Assembly (NCBI GenBank): GCA_003550325.1
Contig: QKWP01001274.1
Location: 45,624-109,623 of the forward strand
DNA: 64,000 nucleotides
DNA from: Gigaspora rosea
Taxonomy: Eukaryota; Glomeromycota; Glomeromycetes; Diversisporales; Gigasporaceae
Direction of reading: 5' to 3'
The notes below the pieces were generated by a model. That model made no database searches, was not told the DNA's origin, and saw only the letters and a list, made by a program, of their open reading frames with translations. This document shows, one piece after another, positions 1 through 10,000 of this stretch. The translations under genes and the position numbers were made by a program. Each line of letters begins with the position of its first letter. Position 1 is the stretch's first letter.

Positions 1-599
1 AAAACCTTGAGTATTTATACATGTTTGTCCAATATAAATAAATACAATAAGAAATAAAGAAATCTATATAATCGATAGATTTGATAGATGCTAATGCTAA
101 ATATAATAGTTATAATGAATATAATAAAAATAATAAATATAATACATATATCCTAAATATCAGCTATATTAGATATATTAATTATATCTGTCAAAACTGT
201 TATGTCCAAAATGTCTAATATGTCTAAAATGTCAGACATATCTGTGATTAACTGAAATGTCTAGGATTACTCTAAATGTCTGATATTTTAGTGTCACGGG
301 TGGCGCAGTATTGATCGACCAATAAGATTTGGGCGCAGTAGGATGGATGTTTTGTAAAAACCAATCATTCAGTTTTGACTAGCTTGGGCTAGAACGGTCC
401 AATCGAGATGATTTTGGTACCATTCGAAAGGTCTCATCGAGGTGGCTGTGATGGTGGTAGTTTCATTAATATTGAATTGCAGGGTCAAGTGTTATCGTCG
501 TTATACGTTTCATACGTTTTTACAGGTCTAACAACGTGAACCTATTGGTTTTATCCTTTATTGGATGATTGTTATAATTTAGACAAAGGGAAATGATGT
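1..599. other. AT-rich intergenic stretch, no gene recognised
   Basis: Positions 190-290 carry a short run of degenerate TGTCTAA/TGTCAGA words. Positions 400-445 contain the GATTTTGGTACCATTCGA hairpin word that recurs at 13.1 and 13.3 kb and, less exactly, at 58.6 kb. No convincing reading frame is seen. Confidence 0.4.
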
Positions 600-1603
600 T
601 TAATATGCCTGTTTTCTTTGGACAACTGGCACAAATATGCTAATTACATCCAGTGCTTTTACTTCGTGGCTGTTATTGGTTTTCAACGATGTTAGTCTTG
701 TTCTTTGAACTGTTACAACCTTGATGTTCACAAGTAAGGATAGGAATCATATAGTTATTAGTAGATTAGTTGAAAATTAGTCGACTAATTGACTAAATTT
801 TTTTATAGTTAGTTGATTGATTAGTCGATTAGTCGATTAGTCAATTAGTCGACTAGTCGATTAGTTGATTAGTCAATTAGTCAATTAGTCGATTAGTTGA
901 TTAGTTGACTAGTCAATTAGTCTATAGTCAACTAATCGATTAGTTGACTAATTAATTAGTCAACTAATTGACTAGTCGATAAGATTAATTATCTATTTCA
1001 TATTTTTATTGCTATATTCTGGTATTTAGTTTTTTTGTATATTTAATAACTAGCCCAGTTAATTAACTAATCAATTAATCGACTAATCAACTAATCAACT
1101 ATCTAAATTTTAGTGCAAGATACCTGAGTATTTTACATTCTACATGACAACAATCTTGATTTGTACCCTAGTATATTGGGTGGAACTGGGTATATTGCAT
1201 GGAGGTTTTGTGTAAAGGAGTATATAACTCCTTGTAAAATATCTGGGTTTTTTTATCTCTTTTGCTTCATGAAGTTTAAAGGTACTTAATATAGTTTAAA
1301 TTTTAAAATAGTACAGAAATTTATAAATATAATGCATTAGATATTTCAAAAGCGTAAAATGGTACCCAAAAGGTTGATTTTTTTAAAGTGGTTTCACATT
1401 TTTTTTTTTAAAAAAAATTGGTTTCTTATTTTTTTTTTAACATGATCGATTTCGATCAATTTTGCATTTTTTTGTTTTTTTGAAACAAATTGTATCACAT
1501 ATTTAAGTATTAAAAATAAAATGCTTGTTTTTTTAAAAAAACAACTTCTTTTATTAGTAAAAAAAAACTTTATAAAAACTTTTGCGACAAAAGCTTTTAG
1601 ACA

Positions 1604-2880
1604 ATGCTTCTAGAAAATATTTTAGCAACAAGATTTTGCCAACATAGAAATTTCCAATGGACTGCCCGAGAAAATCTTTTTGTACTTATCTATCTAAAAA
1701 AAGCTCCAGGTGCTACTCTACGTGGAAAAGCTGCTCTGTTTAAAATTGAACCAAAGCAAATTAGAGATTGGCGAAACAAACAAGAAGAACTAATAATAGC
1801 TCAACTATATTTAAAGCGTCTTAATAGTGGAACAAAGCCTAATTATCTCAATCTTGAAATTGAACTTGTTAACTAGGTTCGAGCTTAACATAAGAATTAA
1901 AACCAGTTAGTTGTAGCATAGTGCAGATAAAAGTAGCAACTTTAGCAAAATCTCAACAATATATTTTTCAATATTCCAATATTGGCGAGTAGTAAATGGC
2001 TTTCAGGTTTTTTACGATATTATAATTTTAGTAATTGTCATTGAACAACTGTTGTGCAACACCTACCTGCAGATTTGAAGGCACAACGGCAAAAATCTTT
2101 AAACTTTGTTCAATTACTGTCGTCTTTAGTATGATTATTCGTTACAATTAATGAGTAATATGAACAAAACCCTTCTTGCTTTCGATATGCCAAATAATAT
2201 GACCATTAATAATACAGGAGGTAAAGCTGTCAGCATTAGGACTTGCAGTTACGAAAAATCTTGTTTTACTGTTGTACTTGCATTTATGGCAAATGGTAAT
2301 AAGTTACCACCAATGATTATTTTTAAACTAAAGAATATTCCAAGGCTTCGGTTTCCACCTGATGTAATAGTTAGAGCAAATGAAAAAGGATAAATGAATA
2401 AAACAGAAATAATGTACTGGACAGATACAATTTGGAATAATCGAACACTATGTGCTAAGAACCCACAATCATTATTAGTAATAAATTCGTTCAAGGGTCA
2501 CTTGGTTTCTCCTGTTAAAAATAATTTTTTTGAAAAAAATACGAATATCGTGATTATTCCTCAAGGGCTAACATCGAAATTACAACTACTCGATATATTG
2601 ATTAACAAATCATTCAAAGCAAAGGTATTACAAAGTTAATTTTTTGTTTTATACAAATTTTTTTTAATTTTTCAAAAAAAACTCCTGAATTGTATTAATA
2701 GATTAGATCTATGTATAACAAATAGATGACACATAAAATAAAGGAATTAACACTAGCTGGCTGAATCAAACGTCCACTATTTAATGTTATTGCAGAATGG
2801 GTTCAACGTTCATGGGATGCTATTGATCCTGAACTTATCAAACATTCTTTTAAATATTGTAGTCATCTCAGTTTTAAGTG
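1604..2880 (+). pseudogene. pogo/jerky-type transposase remnant (psq HTH, CENPB HTH, DDE_1)
   Basis: Translated pieces line up in order with the pogo/jerky family. An N-terminal psq-like helix-turn-helix lies at 1604-1876 (WTARENLF to IRDWRNKQEE). A degenerate CENPB-type segment follows at about 1980-2100 (KWLSGFLRYYN, then TTVVQHLPADLKAQRQK). The DDE_1 core lies at 2151-2639 (FDMPNNMTINNTGGKAVSIR, then NKLPPMIIFK, then LLVINSFKGHLV, then LTSKLQLLDILINKSFKAKV). A C-terminal segment is at about 2760-2875 (IAEWVQRSWDAIDPELIKHS). Stops occur at 1874 and 2391 and throughout 1877-2150, so it cannot encode a transposase. At the aspartate expected in LVxDSFRGH the residue is N. Downstream, 2920-3000 holds about six copies of a 15-bp unit that would encode VENYE. 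Confidence 0.75.
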
Positions 2881-2920
2881 ATAGATTAGAGAAAAATTTA
2901 ATTTTTAATCACGATCAAGT

Positions 2921-3000
2921 TGAAAACTACTAAGTTGAAAACTATGAAGTTGAAAACTACAAAGTTGAAAACTATGAAGTTGAAAACTATGAAGTTGAAG
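2921..3000 (+). repeat. 15-bp tandem repeat (AAGTTGAAAACTATG)
   Basis: About six near-identical units in a row at the 3' end of the pogo remnant. In one frame they encode VENYE/VENYK repeats, likely part of the decayed transposase tail. Confidence 0.7.
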
Positions 3001-3252
3001 GCAACAAATTAGTTTTTATTAATAGTGAAACAAACCAAGACCCCTTGCTTCAACAATACTCTTTATTCCAACAAGACCCTTTACTTTAGCAATCTTTTTT
3101 ATCTCAACAGTCCCAATAAAACCTTCTATTCCAACAATATTTCCCACTTCAACAAAATTTTATGACCTAGCATTACTTGTTCCAAGAGATAGAATTTGAA
3201 TCCTACTATGCCCAAAATGAAATAGGTAATTTTGTAAATCAATGGGTTGAAT

Positions 3253-3547
3253 AGGACCCCGAACATCTAGTATAGAGGTCATACTTGAAATTTTGGAGCA
3301 AAAACACCTAAATTTTGAAAAGCAAAAACTAGTTTTTGGTAATTATCTTGGGATCCAGTGGTCTGATTTGAATGAACTTTTTTTAAAATGAAGCTTCAGA
3401 GAGGCGCATCTAACAAAAAAAAGTTTATTCAATTCTGATTACTGGATTAGAAGTTATTAAAGTAAATAGATTTTGTCGTTTAGAGCAAATTAGGTCAAAA
3501 TTGGCCAAAATCCAGTTATGACCTATATGAGAGATGACCGGGGTCCT
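3253..3547. mobile_element. AGGACCCC MITE, copy 1 (295 bp)
   Basis: Starts AGGACCCCGAACATCTAG and ends with the near inverse (GACCGGGGTCCT). It is flanked by a perfect 8-bp duplication GGTTGAAT (3245-3252, 3548-3555). Same family as 31796-32093 and 44023-44318. No coding capacity. Confidence 0.85.
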
Positions 3548-4072
3548 GGTTGAATAACCTTGCAACAATGCAATTATAATTTATTGAACTTTTAAATAAA
3601 CTCACCATGACTAAATAAATTGAATTCAGAACCAAATTTTTATAAATTCGTGATGCTTATAAATTTTTCATTAATTTATTATATACCAGTAATCTTTAAA
3701 ATTAAAAAGTTTAAAAATAGTTTATTAAATAATTATTGTATTCATTAAATATTAAAAGTTTAAAAATAGCTTTTTAAATAAATTATTGCATTCGTAAATA
3801 GTTTTTATAAATTATTTTTTCTTTACAAAAATAAATTATTAAGTTGTTAATTTTATACCGATTGCAAAAATGACGTACAATGCTTGCAAGATAAAATTAC
3901 AGTTTAAATCAAAAAGAGTTTTGTATTAGCAAAAAAAAAAAAGAAATTTATGTAGTTTTTGATTTGTACTTGGGTCTCTTACAAAATCTATGTTTAGTAA
4001 TCTTGAAATGTACCCAGTACAAATCAAGGAGGGTACCGATCAAGAGGGATACCTCACCAAAATTTATGGTAG

Positions 4073-4260
4073 TTGATTAGTCGATTAGTCAACTAATCAA
4101 CTAGTAGATTAGTCAACTAATTGATTAGTCGATTAGTCAACTAGTCGATTAGTTGACTAATTGATTAGTCAACTAATCGATTAGTTGATTAGTCAACTAA
4201 TCAATTAGTCGATTAATCAATCAGTCAATTTTTAGTCAGTTGACAACTAACAGTTTTAGT
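4073..4260. repeat. Right TTAGTCGA/TTAGTTGA array of the hAT MITE
   Basis: Continuous short words TTAGTCGA, TTAGTTGA and their complements, able to pair with the array at about 760-1105. Subterminal transposase-binding repeats are the usual role of such arrays in hAT elements. Confidence 0.7.
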
Positions 4261-4399
4261 CAACTGACTAATCGACATCCTTATTCACAAGTGTATCGAT
4301 GAATTCAACAAACTCCCTTATCATATTTGGATCCACATATAGCACTAACTAAGTTTTGAGTCTTTGTATAAAAAGAAATAAAGCTATCTATTTTTTTCT

Positions 4400-4795
4400 A
4401 ATTACGAAATGTTTGTCCAACTACTGGAGCATCGATTGCTTCGTCCAAACTTTGATCGCTTAATATTTGAATTTTTAATTAGTTGTTAAAAAGGATACAA
4501 AATTTTACTGAGTTAAAGGTCGAATAAAGAAGTATTAACATGTCTTTGTAAAATATGTTCTTCAACTAGCTTTGAATTATCATTGTTTTCTTTCCAATTA
4601 CGAGATGTTTGTCCAACTACTAGAATGTTGATTGCTTTGTCCAAATCTTGATTGCTATTGTTTGAATTTTTAATTAGTTGTAAAAATGTATACAATATTT
4701 TACTGATTAAAAGTAGAATAAAGAAGGTTTAATGTGCCTTGGTAAAATATTAAAAGACTGCTCTTCAACTAGCTATGAATTATCATCACTTTCCA
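4400..4795 (-). repeat. Two tandem ~195-bp units containing a possible small exon
   Basis: The segments beginning near 4404 and 4600 are alike (TTTGTCCAACTACT, then ATTGCTT, then GTCCAAA). On the minus strand 4695-4513 is open (SNQDLDKAINILVVGQTSRN, then LVEEHILQRHVNTSLFDL), preceded by an AATAG acceptor-like site. The second unit has the related words VVGQTFRN and LVEEQS but carries stops. It may be upstream sequence of the split exon at 600-4348. The protein is not recognised. Confidence 0.35.
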
Positions 4796-4959
4796 TTTTG
4801 TAAAAGGCAACTCAATATACAACACCTAAAATTTGTAAGTATTATGATGTTAAAATACTAACAATCCTAATTACAAGCTTCCAAAACCAACGTATATACC
4901 CGCAAAATATATATTTCCTTTTAGCACCTATTGTATTCATTAAGTAGATTTTTTTACAA

Positions 4960-6780
4960 AGAAAAAAGAGAGAAAAACATTTGCAATTGTTACACACTTT
5001 TTTTTTTTACAAGGGAGAAAAGAGAGAAAAGCTTTTTTTATTATTGTCTTCTATTCATATTTATAGTTAAATACAAATTACGTCACCTGTTTACTTATGT
5101 GCATTAAATTATTATCTTGATTTAATCTCTGATGTATATGATCGTAATTGTTCATTATTGTTAGACATATTGTACAACATACGATCAACAAATCTGTGTC
5201 AGGGTACATATTATTTTAATATACCCTAAGGGTACAAATATATTAATTCTTCTTATTAAAATATAATTTCAAACCAAATTTTTAATATTAGCTGAGATAT
5301 AGACTGTTCTTCTGTAAATTTATTACTATTTGAAGCTTAGCTTTTATAGTTGTATAGAATATTATACCTGTTCTGTTCATTAGATCTAGCTTTTATTAAC
5401 TTGATCCTCCTTTTAAATCATAAAATTAGTAAGGAGTGTACCATTTATTATATAATATTTTTTACTTAATAGCCATCCTCATCTATATATGATATAATTA
5501 CTCTATTTCAATTCTGATTGGTTAATATAATATATAGATCTAATTACTATTTCTAACCATGTATTCATAGTAAAAATCATGTAATAAATAGCTTGCCTCT
5601 AATAGTTAAGTTAAAGACTAAAAAGGTAATTTTGCTATATTTATATAGATATTATTTTATACTAATAGCTTACCCCTATATAAATAAACAATCAAAATTG
5701 AGCATGTAACTATATAATTCATTGCTTATTATTGCTCAATTAAAATTAGCTACAAACTTTCTAACTTTTATAATAAAAAACAAAAATAAATTTTACTAAC
5801 CCTAAATATAATTGGCTGCTATATATATGGTTGATATGATAATAGGTTGCTATTTATAATTTAGCATTTATATAAATTATAATTTACTAATTTATATACT
5901 TATACAAAAAATAAAAATTATTATAAGTACATTTTATAATATTTGTTATAAATTTATAAAAATTTATTATATAAAATTAGAATATTGTAAAATATCACAA
6001 GTTACTATATTACAAATTAATATAAATGACCAATTAGATTACATGATTTTGTGTAATAAAACGAACAAATTAGGAAAAACTAACTAAAAAAAATCAAAAA
6101 TTTAAAATATCTTGAAATTTCAATAAACAAACTAGTCTTGAGCTTCTAATTAAAAGTTTTAGCACTTAAGTTTGCATATATACATGTCCTCTAACTCTAA
6201 TCTTAGTACTTGTTCAAACCCTAACCTTAACTTTAATTGTTTTTAAATATTAATCTGTGATATCACAATTTGTTAAATTTGACAAAAATCTAAAATTAAT
6301 ATTTGTTAACAAAATTTAAAAATTGAATTTTATTTTAAAAAATTATATATATAAAAATATTAAAAATTAAAAATTTAAAATAATAAAAAATAAAAAATTA
6401 ATAAATAAAAATTAAAAATAAAAATACAAATTAATAATTTAATAAATAAAATAATAAGATAAAAATAAAATTTGAATAAATAAAAATAAAAATTAAAAAT
6501 TAAAAATTTTAATAAATAAAAATAAATATAAAATATAAATATTTATTAATTTTAGTTTTTAATATTCTAAATAAATTAAAAAATTATAAAAAATACTAAA
6601 TTAGCAAATTTTATATATATATAAAATTTAAAATAAAAAATATATTTTTTATATTTACTTTATATTAAATAAAATTTTTTAAAATTACTTGTTTGATTTA
6701 AGCATTACGATTATTACGACCAAAACTATAAATAATTTAATAAAGTTATTTATTATAATATTAAAAAAAAATTAATTTAA
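4960..6780. other. AT-rich stretch, MITE remnants, no gene recognised
   Basis: Mostly A/T runs, including near-pure AATAAAT tracts at 6310-6560. A possible terminal exon of the micro-exon gene could start after the TATTTAG at about 5813-5819 (minus strand) and run about 11 codons to a TAA, but the support is weak. No open frame of gene quality is seen. Confidence 0.4.
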
Positions 6781-6786
6781 AATAAG

Positions 6787-7038
6787 TTTTATAATTTATT
6801 GCACCTGCAGTATATAATATATTGTACCACTTCTAATAATTAAAAATTTTGCCTATAAAACTACTTTTGGAATTTTAATAAAACAGATTCCTTGTGAACT
6901 TTTGATATTAACTATACTCAAGCTCTATCCCAGTTCTAAACTCTAACCCTAATATCAAATTTATTTTTTGTTTTAATAATTATCCATATAGTAATAATTG
7001 GAGTGCAATATATTGTACTGTGCAATAAATTATAAAAT
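6787..7038. mobile_element. MITE with TTTTATAATTTATTGCAC ends
   Basis: The left end TTTTATAATTTATTGCAC is matched by its inverse at about 7020-7037. The interior contains the CTCTAACCCTAA-type core seen in related elements. It is about 250 bp and non-coding. A half copy of the same end is at about 12769-12810. Confidence 0.55.
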
Positions 7039-7072
7039 CCTAAAAAAAATAGTTATACTTACCAACTAATAA

Positions 7073-10000
7073 ATATTTAATTAAGTTAATTAATTAGATT
7101 ATAAAAACAATTATAAATTTAAATAAATATTTAAAGCTATAATTTATATTTACCCGCTATTCAAAATTAAAAAAATAATTATAAAAATAAATTATTAAAA
7201 TAATAAAAATTTTAAATAAATATTTAAAGCTAAAATTTATATTTACTCGCAATTCAAATATAAAAAAATAATTATAAAAATAAATTATTAAAATAATAAA
7301 AGAATAAATAAATTTATACAAACACAAAACTAAAATAAACAAATAAATAAATAATATATATATATTAGTTATTAATTATAAAACAAAATATGAATAAATT
7401 ATACAAATTTATATACCGTGTTCTAATTGAATAAAGATATAATATTTTTTAAAGGTAAATAGATACAAAATATTATAAAAACAAATTAGAATATTATAAT
7501 AAATATTATACTTACAGCCTATTAAAAAAATTATATAGTAAAATAAATATTATTAATATAAATTAAATACAGTCGACTCTGGATATACCGAACTGCATGT
7601 TCTGGACCTTTTTGTTTGGTATAGAGTGAGTTCGCTTTATACAGTTCGCTCTCTATACCGAACGGTTCGGTATATATAGCTAACCAATAAAATAGCATGC
7701 ACGTGATCAAAAATTGATTTTTTTATTTTATAATAAAAAGCATATATCAATATGCACACAATACAATACGACCATACAATACGACCGCTAAACTAACTGC
7801 TAACAGCTAAGGTACGTGCGTACGTAAAGACTACAGATATACAGTATCGAATGATTCTATAAAGTAAAAAAAAAAAAAAAAAACTTCTACTCGGTATTCT
7901 AAAAATAGTGATGGAGATCAACTTGTTTGAGATTTTTTACAATATTTAACTGAACCCGTTTGTATAATTTTCTCAAAATCTTTACTTCTTTTTCGACATC
8001 TCCAAACTCCGGACATTGTTCGTATAAAAACCTAATTGTTTTGTCCATGCAAATTTCTGCCTCCATGTAGCTAACTTTCTCTTGTTCAATAAATTCTTCT
8101 TTTTCTTTCTCACTTTCCTTCTTATTTTCACTTCAATAATCTCCAAAATTTCTTTTTCAGTTAGCCCGCCTTTAACCTCATCGTCCTCAGCATGGATATA
8201 TTCGTATGCGGTAAGAGAATTATCCATTGATAAGCAGCCAATTAGTTCTGCGAGTTTTGATTCATCATCCATGTTACTAAATATTTTAATTTTTTTTCAA
8301 TGTTTTAAGATACAGAAGTAATTATTAATGTATCAAAATTCGAAAATTAATTTTACAAATTCACATTAATAACGATAAGTATAAATCTTTAAAAATATAG
8401 AGGTGTGAATGTAATGCTATAACTTATTATAATTATAATGAGTTACAACATTTTTCCGTAACTTATTATAATTATAACAAGTTATAGTATTACTTTCACA
8501 CCTCTATTCTGTTATTACTAATTACCTGTCTTGATCAGGTTCAACAAGTTCTTCGGGGCCATCATAAGGAAGAATACCAGTTTTTCGCCAGCAATTTCTA
8601 ATAGTATTTGGTGATACCATAGACCATGCTTCGGATGCGTTAATTATGGCATCATAAATATTGTATGGGACTGTTTCATTTACTACTCCATTTTGCACGT
8701 TATCATATGCACTAATCCGGTTTTGGACAAAAAGACTTTTATAGTGACACTTGAATGAATAGATAATTCCTGCATCGCAGGGTTGAAGAATCGAGGTTGT
8801 ATTTGCTGGAAGAAATTCTACTCGCAAACAGTCTAGTTTCGCCTTAGTTTCATCAAGAACAATATGCACTGGTGCATTATCGACTAAAAGTATGATTTTC
8901 CGATTTCTTAGTTTCATTCGATCGTTAAGCTTAAGGAGGAGATCATTAAAAACATTAACTTGCATCCAAGCTTTTTTGTTCCAGTAATAGTAAACGGGAA
9001 GATTAATATAGTTAAGATTTCGTAAAGGACGTGGTGTTTTATGAGTATGAATAAAAGCAAGTTTCATTTTATCAGTTCCACTTGCATTTGCAGCACATAA
9101 TATTGATACACGCGACTTTTCTTTTTTATGCCCTGCTAATCTTGAACGAGCCAAAGTAAGGGAAGGTCTCATTTTCCAATAAAGTCCAGTTTCATCAGCA
9201 TTCCAAATATCTTCAAGGTCATAGGATTGAAGCAATTCTTGTAAGGTAAGTCGGTCATTTTCTATCTGCTCCATAGGAGGCGCACTTGCTGATTCACCTT
9301 CTTTTTTAAACTGGCGGAGCCCGTGACGTTTTTTGAAACCAGTAAGCCAACCATCAGATTGTTGAAAATCATCGATAAGAAAATAATCTGCAAAAAACTT
9401 TGCCTTTGTCTTAAGAATATGACCGTCAATATCTTGACCACTATTAAGCGCATTATCTACCCAAAGACCAAGAGCTTCTTCAAGCTTTGGCCACTTTGGC
9501 CCGCGAAATTTTTTTACATCACCTTCTTCAGTTGTAATAGCTAACCAACGTTCTTTTTCCTTCAGAATATCCGTTATTGTTGATTTTCCAACCTGATAGT
9601 TATTTGCAAGATCTACATTTTTAATACTTGGATTCATTTCTTTTGTTTGACAAATATCATATTTTTGCGCTGCAGAGAGAATTACCCGTTTTTTTGTTGA
9701 CATAATGCCAAGGGTAAGTACGAATAACTTGTAATTTCCAGATATTTATACAAAATACAACGAAGAATTTCCAATAATCAAATTTATGAACTTATACAGA
9801 TAACATTGTTATCTTAATATAGCATTTATGCTATATAATTATACATGCATATGCGTATGAATAAGCATAGATAATGCAAATGCAAGGCCGTTTCTAGCCA
9901 AACAACTTACGCCATATACTGGAAATAGAGGAGCGCATTGTATTCTTATTTTTTTTATTCAAAAAAAAATTTATTACTAGCTAAAAGTAAGAACTCATTA

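Larger units (their letters stand above)
1113..4064. mobile_element. Nested pogo/jerky-like element, decayed
   Basis: The boundaries are tentative. TA dinucleotides flank both sides (1111-1112, 4065-4066). The left end GTGCAAGATACC resembles the inverse of the right end GGATACCTCACC, and both ends also carry inverted TTGATTTGTAC words (about 1154 and 4018). It encloses the transposase pseudogene at 1604-2880 and a 295-bp MITE at 3253-3547. It sits between the two TTAGTCGA arrays, which suggests insertion into that older MITE. Confidence 0.45.
735..4283. mobile_element. hAT-type MITE with TTAGTCGA arrays, split by a pogo-type element
   Basis: Perfect 8-bp target duplication TTCACAAG lies at 727-734 and 4284-4291. 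Termini are TAAGGAT on the left and its inverse ATCCTTA on the right, which fits the Ac-like hAT pattern (short inverted repeat, 8-bp duplication). Just inside each end is a long array of 7-8 bp TTAGTCGA/TTAGTTGA words in both orientations (about 760-1105 and 4072-4260). The middle (about 1113-4064) is occupied by a pogo-like element. The MITE alone would therefore be about 600 bp and consist almost wholly of subterminal repeats. Confidence 0.7.
600..4348 (-). pseudogene. Unidentified host coding exon split by a nested transposon insertion
   Basis: If the insertion at 735-4283 and one copy of its 8-bp duplication are removed, the minus strand reads through about 64 codons without a stop. It begins after a TTAG acceptor at 4349-4352 (LVLYVDPNMIREFVEFIDT, then LVNIKVVTVQRTRLTSLK) and ends at a TAA at 602-600 (VVQRKQAY, stop). 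The frame is continuous exactly across the duplicated TTCACAAG, which argues that a real exon was interrupted rather than a chance frame. I do not recognise the protein. The exon is too short to judge start, family or localisation. Related upstream exons may lie at 4.5-4.8 kb on the same strand. The insertion should inactivate the gene unless an intact copy exists elsewhere. Confidence 0.45.

Noticed and set aside
5620-5665. Micro-exon-like CTTACCCCTATATAAAT
   Set aside because: The insert would be 2 nt, and nearby sequence shows no repeat of the pattern.
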